Both the position numbers and the translations under genes were made by a program. The notes beneath the pieces were generated by a model. It had not been told where the DNA came from and did not search any database. It was given only the letters and a program-made list of their open reading frames with translations. From Lutraria lutraria (Eukaryota > Mollusca > Bivalvia > Venerida > Mactridae): a stretch of 64,000 bases of DNA. The DNA lies in the NCBI GenBank assembly GCA_964023205.1, contig OZ026847.1, positions 10,416,599 through 10,480,598 of the forward strand. Direction: 5' to 3'. Positions 1-13,600 of the stretch are shown here, one piece after another; position 1 is the stretch's first letter; each line of letters starts with the position of its first letter.

Positions 1-644
1 TCGATGAGGTTGTGATCATTAGGGGAGGGTTTTTATGGAGGGATGTTCAAAAGGGAACAAGTTGGATATGGCTGTTAATTTAAGGAAAGGGTTGTTCAAT
101 AGGGAACAAACTGGATGAAAGTATTGACAAATGGAGGGTCGTTTAATTGGAGACATTTGGTATATCTGTATTGTACATACAATGAATGCACTTACCATCA
201 ACAAGCAAAGACATATCACATTAAATAACATATTTCATGATAAAGGTAGATAAATAAGAGATTATATATAAAGGTAGCATTTGAAGTGCTTCTCAAAGTA
301 TTTGTTTACAATAAAGATAATGGTATCTCAGTCAACAGACTAAATATCATACAAAGACAGAAACTCAACTTCATTTATACTTTAATTGTACTGTTATTCA
401 GACAAGCGTGTTAAAGTGGGACTTATCAGTATTAGTTAAAACATAATTACAAAAAATAACAAAAATTTTAAAATGATTGCCAGTAATTAGTTTTACAAAC
501 ATTACATGTCTCAATGACAGATTATCAACATCTCCAATACAAATACAAGGTTTTACATAATTGGTTTATGTAATTATATAAACTACATGAACTTATATGT
601 ACTTCTTCGATCATGTGCTGACTTAAATTCCCATTTCATTTCCG

Positions 645-880
645 TGAGTTTAACACTGTTTTTCAATGATATTTTAGTTACATATGGTAGCTGGTTAACC
701 AAACCAGTTTTCCTGGCCTGTCTTTTAGCCAGTACTAATTTATACTTTCATAAGGAGCTGGCAACTTCTTCACATATAGATCGAGGAAAATCTTTTTTGG
801 GGTCAAATTTTCATCAAACTTTGGGTATGACCTGTTGCAACCCAGATTCCTTTAAGTTTTGTGACCTAGGCTACCTACCC
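645..880 (-). repeat. SINE family A, copy 1
   Basis: Reads as the reverse complement of a tRNA-derived SINE. It shares, in order, 'gtttaacactgtttttcaat', 'ccagttttcctggcctgt' and 'ggagctggcaacttctt' with copies at 14880-15125, 25128-25375 and 47395-47610. The tRNA-like end ('caacccagattcct') is decayed. A short ORF that overlaps it is incidental. Confidence 0.7.
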
Positions 881-2559
881 TTTATTCTGGTCATGTGACT
901 AGAAACATGACGCTACTTCGGGCCCTACTTTGAATTAATATGACTAAAAAAGTCTTCCAATTTTTCCTCAAGATAACACATTGTATCAATATTGAAGTTC
1001 CCTCAGTCTATAGTACAATCAGCTAATGTGAGAACAACTTGATGAACATACCAACAGAATACTGTCAATGCTCTCAGGGTATATATCATACTGAATCAAA
1101 TCATCATATACAAAGCTCTGAGAGAGGGAGAGATATTATAAGACTTGGGGGGGGGGGGGGGGGTAAAGAGATGAGAACATGACTTATAATTTATACATTC
1201 AGGGCAGTAGGAAATAATTCCTAGAGTCACATTCCCCCCCCCCCTTCAAAAATCAGTTTTTTTACGAATTTCAATTTTTGAGGATAAGCACAATAATTGT
1301 TATTAATATGTGAGTCACACATATTTAGTATTTTTGATGTTTATTGAGTGAGACTGCCATCAATGCCTTGCATTAAATTTACAAGCATTCACTGAAAACA
1401 AGTAAACACATACATTAAATTTTATTAGGGCACCATCCATAAACCAATTTACCCAACTTTTATTGCAAAATGTGTTTTATACAGTTTTTTTTAACTAGAT
1501 AACTGACTGGATATGAATTGCTAATGACCTAATATGGAAAAATATAGGGTCAGCATGTGACCCAGCTCAACCAATCAACAGCAAGTATTCTGTACAAGGT
1601 AAGATAAGTAAAATTCTACCGCACCAAATTGAATGAAAATCTACTCATCATGTTTTTGCATTGCCCGTTTTGGAAACAAGGAAAGACTGAAGTGTGTAAA
1701 ACTTAGAATTCAAGATAAGAAATAAAATATCTCTAATTTCCCCATAATATTAAATAAGAATGAAAATCTTCTCATTCAGTTTTCATAGTGCCTGTATTGA
1801 AAAGAACAAAACATTGCATTTTCCAATACTTCCCAAACTTTGAGTTGAGAATCTATATATTAATTGTCTACTGCCTGTACTACACCTATAAGTGAAAGCA
1901 AAAAGTCTCAAATCCTAATTCTCCTGCCTTAAATCATGAGTATTATGAGTATAATAATCAATACAGCATGGAACAATGATGCAATCCTGCAAGTTTAAGC
2001 ATAAAAGCTAAATGGTGGTAACGTTTCAGTCATGATTCCCCCCCCCCCCTTCCATCCCCCCCCCCTCGTCCCGGTCTCTCATTTCAGCACTACCCCACCT
2101 CAACAAACATTCCCCACATATTTCCTGCAGCAAACTGATAACATGTAAGAGATAATGAGTTGATTCTGAACCACTAAGAAATTTCTGTGCTTTCATTCAT
2201 AAGATACAGAGGATAAAATGTGTACAAGCCAGATAGGAGATCTGGAAAATGCAGAATTTATTATAACAAGAATTTGTATACAAGGTTGTATACATGTTTT
2301 AAACATGATCTGAACATTAAATTCAACCATTTCAAGAAACCTGTTATAAGCCTGTTTGCAGGCATTTTTCACTACAGTCAATCATAAGCCAATTCAAACA
2401 AAGCGCAGTAAAATCTTAATTGCCTTAACAGAATTAAGGCCACACTCATCATGCAGGAACATTTTTTAAAAAATACAGAACAGAACAAATATGCCTCCTA
2501 GCATCTGGTTAAAAGACCTTTCATTTACTGCAATGGTCATTTCAAGGCCACAACAGAGA

Positions 2560-2965
2560 CTACCTAACTAATGCCAGCTGGACTATTACACTTAAGGTCA
2601 TGGATTCAAATCTGGGCTCTGCCTAATCCCAATTTCTCAGAGATGATTTTTCCGTCTCCCCATCCAAACTACCGAGCCAAGTACTGTGGGAGTGTCTAAA
2701 AAATCACAGGAAAAGGGGCGAGGCGTACTTTACAGCGGGCACAATATAGAACCAGGAAAAGCTGTTTGAAATAAGAGTAGAGATAGAAATGCCCACTTGT
2801 CATGTATCTTTTCTCTTCTCTCTCTGGGGAGCTTGGAAATGACCATAGCAGTTGATTGGGCCGATAAATGAAATATAAATGAAATGAAAAACAATCTGTA
2901 GGTAGAAAATAAGAACTTCCTTGTATCTGATAGTTTACATTAACTGACTGAGTACACATCAAAAC
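2560..2965 (+). repeat. SINE family B, full-length-like copy
   Basis: The head carries a B-box-like 'ggattcaaatctgggct' (about 2600-2616). The body holds 'accgagccaagtactgtggg' and 'aaaaaatcacaggaaaaggg', followed by 'aaccaggaaaagctgtttga'. The tail is 'aaatgaaatataaatgaaat'. The same body occurs at 21612-21740, and reversed at 24400-24660, so this is a dispersed retroposon family. Confidence 0.7.
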
Positions 2966-4351
2966 TGTGTTTTACAGTAAACCAATGAATAAAATACCTA
3001 CATAGAAGCCGTGTATTGATTCTTAATTGTCCTTGAGTGGCATGTTATTAAACGATTTAGTCTACAAACTTTAAATGTATTTAACAGAGTTAGTAAATCT
3101 TCACATTTAAGACTTGCAAAGTTTGCACAAGGTCTATAGTCTGCTTACTGAAGCAGATAATTTATAGTAATACAGGAGATCCTACAATTATCTCATCTAA
3201 TTATCCATAATCATAACAAATTAACACACAAATTATTATCGTGTATCAATACCGGGCATATAATCATATATGAGTCATACTTTGATGATGCAAAGAGGCG
3301 GCGCCAGACCAAAAACTATTACCAAAGGGTTACCATTAATTTTATGCCATGGCAAAACTATGATATAAAGGTCGCAACCTTAAATGCCAACAGTACCTTG
3401 GCACATAATATTATGTTTTGTAGAATCCAGTACAACCACATTAATCATTTAAGCATTTCAGTCATAAACAGCTGCAAACAGTTGACTCAAACGAGAGTCC
3501 TGAGTTACCTGTTGTAAGCCCTCTCAATCCATAAGTTATAGCTAATTTTCCAACCTGATGTTGTATGGATGACAATTGACCTTACATGCAATATATTCAG
3601 CTCAAATTGTCAAGGAGAAGCTGGTGCCAAGACAGGGACCTCAAGAGCAAGAGTCCAAGGATCTACCAACTATGCAAATCAACAATGCTCCCTGCACACC
3701 AGTCACTTTTTTGTAAAATAATGTTGATATCTAAGTTTACCTGTACTTTTGCTCAATATTTGTCATTAGCTGCAGTGCAGAAGTCTTACTCTGAACTAAA
3801 AGTGCTACCGGTACGGTATTTGTTCACATAATTAGAATGTGCATGCAGCCATAAAATCAACTTTTAATGTTTACTACAGCATGAAAGTATTCATTGTAAA
3901 CCAATCTATCTCTTGCAAGAAATGATTATTATTCAGGTTTGAGCAGTGAATTGATCATGGGAAAGTTACAAAATATAACAAATACCAGGTGCACATATCA
4001 CAAGAAAATTTGTACATGATTCAAGTGTGCCATTTAATATGCAAAGAAGTGTTTCCAATCACTCACTGTAGATTCCCTGCACCCTTAACACCCTCCCAAT
4101 GATAATGGCCCTCTGTATACAGAAATCATACTTACATACAGAGTTTAACTCTGAGTTACAAATGTTAAGCATTAATTATGCACCAACAAACTGCAAGCAC
4201 TTAGGTGATGTTCCAAATCAGGAGCAGGGAAAAGCAATACACAACAACCAATGCTGCCATGTATTATATTATGGTATTCCCCTTTGCGAGGAATTCATGA
4301 ATTTTTCTTGAACCATTCTTGCATATTTCATGAACATTTAATGAAATAATT

Positions 4352-4425
4352 GAGGGTTCAACGCAACAATGTCTTAACTCATATTGAAATACGAACAACT
4401 CACGACAGTGTTGCGCTGAGCCCTC
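4352..4425. mobile_element. 74-bp palindromic MITE, copy 1 of 3
   Basis: Nearly perfect inverted repeat that begins gagggttcaacgcaaca and ends tgttgcgctgagccctc, with a centre of 'catattgaaatacgaac'. Copies 2 and 3 lie at 35161-35234 and 61853-61927. The same length and end points at three unrelated sites show a mobile unit rather than a chance hairpin. It is too short to encode anything. Confidence 0.8.
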
Positions 4426-4501
4426 GGAATAGTCTATGAAGTATGAATTTATCTGTTAGGCATTACTAATTAGGTTAAGAATATAGTCAACTCAAACTTA
4501 C

Positions 4502-4608
4502 GTTTTATCTAACACAACAATTACATCAAAAGCCCTGTAGTAAATGTAATCTTTGGGAACAGTGATCTCCGGAAAGTCCTTCACTGCCTTCACTTGAGTT
4601 GGTCGCAT
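4502..4608 (-). CDS. Ack-like: Ack-like kinase exon: start of SH3 domain
   Basis: 107 bases: 35 codons plus two bases (AC), so the codon finishes in an exon outside the window. The acceptor is ..gtattttcAG before 4608 and the donor is AAAAC|GTAAGT after 4502. It encodes [14 protein letters not shown] and ends [13 protein letters not shown]. The pattern (V)KAVKDF....[14 protein letters not shown] corresponds to the first half of an SH3 domain directly after the kinase domain, as in ACK proteins. I searched 1-4501 by eye for the second half of SH3 and did not find it. Confidence 0.9.
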
Positions 4609-7600
4609 CTGAAAATACAGACAACAACATAAATATAGCAGAGTCTTTAAAGTACCAATCTTGCACACCAAGAGCCCATTTAAAAAACATTGATATTTGC
4701 TAATATAGCAGTGATTGACCACTATTTAGCCAACATGTAAATCAATAGGAGTATTTACAAGTACTGAGTCAGTGGTCATCTTTCATCATTGCCACAATAT
4801 GACACCCTCACATGACAATGTTGGCAAGAGGCTGAAATAATCTGAACCAAATACATGTACAGTCATGCGTCAATAATAAATGAATCTTGGCACCCAATTT
4901 GATGTCCTAATTTCAAGTGAAATAATGCACAGTCAAACCTGTGAACAAAAATGACTCTTGGAAAATACATAATGTGGCCGTTATTGACAGGTGTCTTTTA
5001 TTCGGAGGCCATTTTGCTCTAAATAATGAATGACAGTTTTTAGAAGAAGTACTTTTATTCATAGGATGGCCTGTATTCGGAGGTGGCCACTAACACAGGT
5101 TTGACTGTGTTTCTTAGTATGGTATACTTCAGTGATATGAAAATTTAATCCATTTTAATCAATACATCCTAACAGAAAGTTCTTAGCCAGCCAAGGAGTG
5201 GCTTGGAAGGACTTAAAAGAGAAGAAATGCCTGGAGATCACATTATATATGATCAAAACAAAGATGAAAGTCAGCTGGCAGTTCAAATCTATTGCTGAAT
5301 AAGACTGGATTTAAGTTCAATCACATGAATCATTGGGGTTAACAAAGTTTTTCAATGATATTTCACTTATTAACAGTGCCTGGTTAACCAGTAACCCGTT
5401 TTAAAGGTCAACTTTGAATAAAGGCCAAAATGGACCTTGAATTCCCATTATTTCATACACATTTATTGATACATTAGACCATAAAGACCTTATAAATAAA
5501 ACCAACAGTGCGTACATGGCATAGTTCTTTCCATTTATAACAATTGCCTCTGCTTATGGGCTAAAGTGAATAAAATACCACCTCAATGAACAGAAGGTAC
5601 TGCACATGTACCATATTAATAATAACCCAATAGAAAGATGTAAGTGAATCTTTATTAGTGTACAAGTACATCTTTATGGTTTTCATCAAACCCACAAGTT
5701 TTAAAATGTTTCCTCATGCATCAAGGAACTTAATTTATGAGCAAACATAACCAGGCGAGTACATACCATGTGCTCATAATTTCTACATTCTTTAATATGT
5801 TCAGGTTACATAAATGTGAAGTATGTACTAAGATGGTAGAGATATGACTTGATTGCACAAAAACTTAAAACAGACAAAATATGTATTACAGTTGGGTGGT
5901 TGCATTGAGTGTAAGTAGTTGTGTTGAGTAAAAGAAGTGGGTCCCTCATTGGCACGGTTGTTGATTGCATTTAGTAAAAGAAGTGGGTCACTCAACTTCA
6001 ACATGGTTGAGTGGATGTGGGTCCCTTATTTTTGACATGGTCACTTGTCATGTAGAGAGTAAGAAGTGGGTCCTAATTATCTTTGACAGGCTGATTGGTT
6101 ATGTTGAGTGTAAGAGGTGGGTCCCTTATCTTTGACATGGCTGAGTTGAGTGTAAGAGGTGGGTCCCTTATCTTTGACATGGCTGAGTTGAGAGTAAGAG
6201 GTGGGTCCCTTATCTTTGACATGGCTGAGTTGAGTGTAAGAGGTGGGTCCCTTATCTTTGACATGGCTGAGTTGAGTGTAAGAGGTGGGTCCCTTATCTT
6301 TGACATGGCTGAGTTGAGTGTAAGAGGTGGGTCCCTTATCTTTGACATGGCTGAGTTGAGAGTAAGAGGTGGGTCCCTTATCTTTGACATGGCTGAGTTG
6401 AGTGTAAGAGGTGGGTCCCTTATCTTTGACATGGCTGAGTTGAGAGTAAGAGGTGGGTCCCTTATCTTTGACATGGTTGTGTGGTTGCACTGAGTGTAAA
6501 AAGTAGGTCACTCAACTTTGACATAGTTGAGTGGTTGTAAATGAGTAAAAGAAGCGGGTCACTAAACACTGACATGATTAAGTAGTTATGATGACTTAAA
6601 GAAGTGGGTCCCTTATTTTTGACATGGTCACTGGTTATGTACAGAGTAAGAAGTGGGTCCACTAAATTTTGAGGGTACAGTTTCGACCTAGTCATATCAA
6701 TTCACCTTGTCAAAGGGTGGCATTCATTGACATATCCTAGCTGGGATTAGCTCCTTTTAAATTTAAAGATCTTGCCATCCTTTTTCATGAAGAGCAAATT
6801 TTACATATATTTTGCCTGCTATTGTTAACACTGAATGCATGCAATGTACTGTTAGTGTGTTATAAGTGCCACCTCATCTGTGATATGTTTATAAAACAAC
6901 ACCCTAATGATATTTTCAATGATTTGATCATTTTAGTGCTTTTAGTGGTCCATGAACAGAAATGATAACCAATTGAGGGTGGGGTGGGACAGGGGTTTAT
7001 ACCTCACCCATATCACATCAATTCTTTAGCAGACATGACTAGCCCTGAACACTTTTGTTTTAAACAATAGTACCTAGAAGAGGTTGTTCTCTGAAAAGAG
7101 CAAAAATCACACCCCTGGTTGTATTGTGAAGGACCTAAGTAAATTAGACCAGTCCAAGGGGTTTATAAACCCTCACAACCATCTTCACCCCACCTCTTTT
7201 AGCCACACCCACAGATTATCTGTTTCTTAAATGAAGACTATAATTTAAGATCAAGGTTTTAATAGTGGTCTAAAAGATTTATCCACTGAATTAATTGGAG
7301 CATATTTAAACGGTTTAAAACCAGACCCAGTATGGTACTTAAATTAAATTTACATACAAAAGACACCACAAATATGTATAATACATTAATAATGTGAAAC
7401 ATGTGTTCTCTTGGCAAGAAAATATACAGCCATAATCATTAAAAATCTAATATTATAGGTATATTATATCTCACTAAACTGCCAATGAGACGAAAAAAAA
7501 TTGATCCAATATTTTTAGGTATAAACCGTTCCCAGATCACACAATAAAAAGTATATCAACAAACCTTATTCTTTTTCTTCAACATCGTGAAAAATAATGT

Positions 7601-10600
7601 TAAATATTTATCTCCCACATGTAAACAGACAAAATAATATCCCAGTAATTATCCGAAATTTACACAAAAATATCCACACGATACCGCATATATCCCATAT
7701 ATCCACAGCGTGGTTCTGTGATACAAACACAACAGAATGTATAAAACTATGACTCAATATTATCAGCCAGCTAGTAAGAACATGAAACCACGTCACTTCA
7801 CTTCATATAATCCAGGAGAGTTTCGATACTCAAGAAAACTATGTTATCCACTCTGAAAAACTTAACATTCCCAAATAGTCCCGAGACTAAATTGACATGC
7901 TTCCCACCTCAAATTTCTAACAAAGTCATATAAGGATAGATGAGCATGTTATGTGTATCACTATGATTATTTATTGTAAAATTATTACAATTAGCCACTA
8001 GACACTGTATGCTTGGTTACTGACATCAATAGATAGTGTGACTAGTGACCACCAACCAAATAAGTTTAAATATGTGTATGATTTATTTTCAGTTGGTTTA
8101 ACTATATAAATTTATCAACTGTATGATCAGATATTATCAGATATGTAAAGCAGACTGTTTACACATATCTTAATACTGAATTAGAATTTGTATTTTCAGA
8201 ATGGAAATCAAACACTGTTTCATAAGCCAAGATATAATTTTGTGCAAATATGCCAGTTATTCAGATTTAAAATAATTATTTCAGATAACATTTTATAAGA
8301 TTTCAACTAATTAAATTGCTGGCATGAACAAACTAAATCTTTGCAGTTTCTTAACAGCTGAAATTTATGCAAGAGGCAAAGCAATTCTTGCAATGCTGTA
8401 CATCATGAATTGTTTATCAAGATTTGATAAGCTTTAGGTCAATACAGAAAAACCAATGCTACAGCAATGAAATTTGCATCTAATAACTATACAGCACATT
8501 ATCTCTTACTTCATTTAAATATGTACACAAAATAAAAATTATGTTATAAACGGCACATTAATCAATGGTAGTCAATGGTCGCATTACCATACGGAAACAG
8601 TAAAATAGAGTGAAGTTTTGTACATTTGTCATGCATAAGTAATCATGATCATCATTTATCAAGGTAAATAAGACAATAACCACCAATAAGGTATCTAATC
8701 AACATCAATGTATATAGAACAACATTAATTAGCAATAAAAATGATCATCCTTTAGAATAAAACCATCATGGTCACAATCAAGGAAGTAGCCTTCCCTACA
8801 ATAAGCATGTTAGTCATACTTTGTCTTATTTACTGGTACAATTTTGTTCCTTATTTTGTTTAAAATCATCACAAAATGTACACTTAAACCTGTGATCATG
8901 ACAATCAGCGATCACTGACAACATTGACTAATCATAATGATAAAATAAAATGTGTCTGGTGGTCATGGCAACCACATTTTGTATAATACTAAATGTTTAT
9001 AAAACAGCTTCTCAGTTTACAGAAGACCATAAAATGAAAATTTACCCATAAAATGTGAAATGAAAATGAGTTTATAAATATGTGTCAGATAAAATCTATG
9101 CATACAAATAAATGCCACAGCAGGTTTTCATTTCATTATATTTTAAGCCCAGATTCAGAAAAAAAATCCATGGCAATATGGTTGCCTAGATACGGAATCT
9201 ATTTTTCTGTTAAAGTAACAGATTCGATTAAAATATAAATGTTTATAAACATATTTTTTTACATTTTCAACATTTAATTAAGCAAAAACTTCATACAGAA
9301 GTCATTTCTTACATGATTTTTTCCAAAAACAATTTTATCTTTTGTAGTGCTGCCTTACAACTCAGATATGTCTATGAAATGACACACTGATCTCCCAGGT
9401 CCTGAACAGGTAAAGGTAAGGTAAAGGTTTTGTTTATTATAGTGTCACCCCTATTGAAAGGGCCAGCCAAGTTGGCTTATGAGACACCTATCTTATGTTC
9501 ACGCAGTGAATGTAATGAGAGTGAACCATACACAATCATGTATAATTATGTAAGTATATTTATATGTATAATTATGTAAGTATATTTATATGTATAATTA
9601 TGTAAGTATATTTATATGTATAATTATGTAAGTATATTTATATGTATAATTATGTATGTATATTTATATGTATAATTATATAACTTACCAGAGTATACTG
9701 AAAGGATTCCCAGGCCAACTGTACATTCATCATTATATCACTAAAGTTCAATCACAACCAATTATTTCAAAAACAACAACAACAACAACGGCAGCAGCAA
9801 CAATTGTTTCTGGTTGGAAAAAGACCTACTGTCACTTTGTCATTTACTCCAAATTATAGCAAATTTCAATCCAAAGATTTATAATGACAAGGAAAACATC
9901 AACCACAATACAACAGTAATTCTAATATCCTTCTTCTTTCAACTTAGTTATTTAAACACCATATTTCCGTAATTTCTAAACACAGGAAATCAACAATAAC
10001 AACAACAACAAAATCCAGATTTTAATCTCTACTTTCACTTTCAGATGATTGCTGTCCAAAATCTTCAAAATTTCGACGATGATGATGATGTTTTTCTATC
10101 ATCAACAACAGCAGCAACAACTTGAAACAACATAAAACTGTTCTTGAACTATTTGTACTTATATATTTCACTCCCAAGATATTTCACAAATCACACAGAA
10201 ATCCAACCAATGTGTGACAAGTATTCTAAATTTAGCTAGAAAATAAAATTATTTATCATCACAAAATACCAGCAAACTTGTTAATCAAAGCTACTAGATA
10301 AAATTAATAATTTAATGACTTAATTTAATCAGACACTGTTCAAACTAAAATCATCATTATCACACTAATTACAGAGTACATGTAACACTTTTGTACTGAT
10401 AAAAATCTAAGTGACACACTATCAATAATTATCTAAAAATAAAAAAAAATATAATGACAAAGTCTAAACTTGTCCAAACATTTCAGCCACATCAAAAAAC
10501 AAGTGACATGTCAAGAATTCAGCCCTAAAGGAAGTTATTGAAAGTAATTAGTTAAATTGTCCACTTCAGACAGCAGCTTACAATACTGTGTACTGCTGTA

Positions 10601-13600
10601 TAAATATATAAGCAGTCTAAATGTAAGCATTACATCACATTACTTTCATATTTATGGTAACAAAAGAACAAAATAGATCTGAACAATGTCAGATCTATCA
10701 CAATCTAGAAGAAAAAAATATATACAAAGGCCAAACTACATGAATATACCGGTAACTGTTTTCTCATCCCCTATAGGAAAAACTTCTTCAATATTAAAAG
10801 AATTGTACATATATTATTTTTTATTCCTGAACAAATTGCCAACATATATCTTTTCAGCTGATCAGATCACTTTAAGAGTTGAAAATCACATTTTCTAGAT
10901 GGACTTCATTATTTTTTTATCATGTTTCACACCGGTTCTCCAGAGTAATACAGGGATGAGATTCAAATAGCATTTGCAATGTTACAAGATTGTATGAAAG
11001 AAATTGAACTACAGTCAAATCTTAGTGAACAAAGGCCATACTTGGGAAAACAAAATGTACCCTTTATTTGACAGGTGGCCATTCTTTGGAGGTCATTTTG
11101 TTTTTAATAATCAATTTCAGTTTTTTAAAAAGAATGGCTTTCATTCCTGAGGTGGGCTCTATCAGAGGTGGCTGCTAACGAAGGTTTGACTCCCAGACGG
11201 AGAGACCCAGTAATTCTCTACATTTTACCAGAAGACCTCATCAATTTTGTGAAGGGTCACTGCATAGATCTAACATTATAATAACTGTGGCCTAAACTGT
11301 GCACAGAAACCAGGAATATAATCTTGAATGTATGTGAAACTTATCAGCAGATGAATGGTGCTAACAGATACTGAGGTATTGTTTTATAAAGGAACATTAC
11401 CAGATTGTGCTAAGCATCAACATATATTTATCAGGGAAGAGGGAGGCTTTCTTGGTCAAGCAATTAATTGGTCTTTGACAAAATCATTAGCCTCTAAGTC
11501 ACTGCTGTGAATTTAAATCTTAACCTGGTACCAGAAAATCTTAACATGTCTGAAAGCTGTCCTGCTGGCGTCCTGCTGGCATATAATCAAGGTTGATGGT
11601 TCTACACCTAGAATCTTCCTCCTCTGCTATTGCTGGAATAAAGTTCCCTAATTCAATACACAACAATAAATAAGTTCCCTAATTCAATACACAACAATAA
11701 ATAAATTCCCAAATTCAATACACAACAATAAATAAATTCCCAAATTCAATACACAACAATAAATAAGTTCCCTATTTCAATGCACAACAATGAATAGGTT
11801 CCCTAATTCAATACACAACAATGAATAGGTTCCCTAATTCAATACACAACAATGAAAAGGTTCCCTAATTCAATACACAACAATAAATAAGTTCCCTAAT
11901 ACAATACAAATAAATTCCCAAATTCAACACACAACAATAAATAAGTTCCCAAATTCAATACACAACAATGAATAGGTTCCCTAATTCAATACAACAATGA
12001 ATAAGTTCCCTAATTCAATACACAACAATGAAAAGGTTCCCTAATTCAATACACAACAATAAATAAGTTCCCAAATTCAATACACAACAATAAATAAGTT
12101 CCCTAATTCAATACACAACAATGAAAAGGTTCCCTAATTCAATACACAACAATAAATAAGTTCCCAAATTCAATACACAACAATAAATAAGTTCCCTAAT
12201 TCAATGCACAACAATTGAATAGGTTCCCTAATTCAATACACAATGATGAAAAGGTTCCCTAATTCAATACACAACAATAAATAAGTTCCCTATATCAATA
12301 CAAATAAGTTTCCTAATTCAATACACAACAATAAATAAGTCCCAAATTCAATACACAACAATAATTAAGTTCCCTAATTCAATACACAACAATGAATAAG
12401 TTCCCTAATTCAATACACAACAATAAATATGAAACTTATTTTGCTAGAACAACACTAAAAACTTGAAAAAGCATTCAAATTCAATACTAGACAACAATCA
12501 TTAAGTAACCTAATTCAATTGACAATTATAAATATTAGAAACCAGAATCAAAACACTGTTAAAACTGATTGAGGAAATAACATGTATACCATAATTTAGT
12601 TTGACCTATTTTCTGTGCGGCTTTCCTGTGTGACAAAGTATGGCTGTACTTAGGTTGACAGACAATTATTCCAATTGTTGCCAATTAGGAAAGTGGTTCA
12701 AAAATCAACTTCCAAAAATCAAAATTATGACAAAACCAAAAATACAACAGACTCACTGGACAGCTGTTACGAACACGACCAAAGTCAGGAGAATATCTTT
12801 AAACTAAGCAATTATTTCTCAGAAATGTTTATCTAAGTGTAGGCATTGTTTGTATCAATGTTTCATCAACATGAAGTCCATGTTGGCACAAAAATCACAG
12901 GCTGCAACATTAATATACTAAAACTTATGCCAATGATAACAAATCTATAACTGTTGGCTGGCACATTCACAATGCCAATCTCTTTACCTAAGAAACTGTG
13001 TTACAGATATTTTAAAGAAATCACATGGCTTCTTCAAATACCTTAACATTGTTTTGGAGATATAAATTAGGAAGTTGGGTGGATATTATTTCAGTGTGAT
13101 AACTGGTTAAACTTTATGATAACAGGGAAAGTATACTCAAGACAAGCTACCACAAAAAGAAAAGCCATATTCAGAAACAGAGTTTCTAAAACAAATCCCC
13201 GGGTTTTGCTTAGTAAGGTCAATCAGAGTGTGAAAAGCCAAACAAAGTGGCACCAAACAATAAAATTATAAATGAAGAATTGAAGGGGCATACAAATAGA
13301 AAGAGCCAAATACAGAGGGTGGCATACAAATATAGAGGGGCCATACAAATGTAGAGAGAAACATACAAATAATATAGAGAAGACAAACAAATACAGAAGA
13401 CAGTACAAAATTAATGTAGAGAGGCCATACAAATATATAGAAGACATACAAATACAGAAGGCCATACAAATGTAGAGAGGCCATACAAATAATAGAAGAC
13501 AAACAAATACAGAAGGCAATACAAAATTAATGTAGAGAGGCCATACAAATATATAGAAGACATACAAATACAGAAGGCAATACAATATTAATGTAAAGAG

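Larger units (their letters stand above)
1..4501 (-). other. Incomplete last intron of the Ack-like gene
   Basis: No coding exon was found here on either strand. It holds two SINE copies (645-880 and 2560-2965), homopolymer G and C runs (about 1145-1163, 1233-1243 and 2039-2067), one copy of a 74-bp palindromic MITE (4352-4425), and a degenerate short repeat at 20-145 built on 'gttcaatagggaacaa'. The rest is AT-rich sequence in which I see nothing. Confidence 0.7.

Noticed and set aside
1..4501. An exon for the second half of the SH3 domain
   Set aside because: I looked on the minus strand for a WWKG...GLFP-like segment with an acceptor and the right phase and found none; it is probably beyond the left edge.
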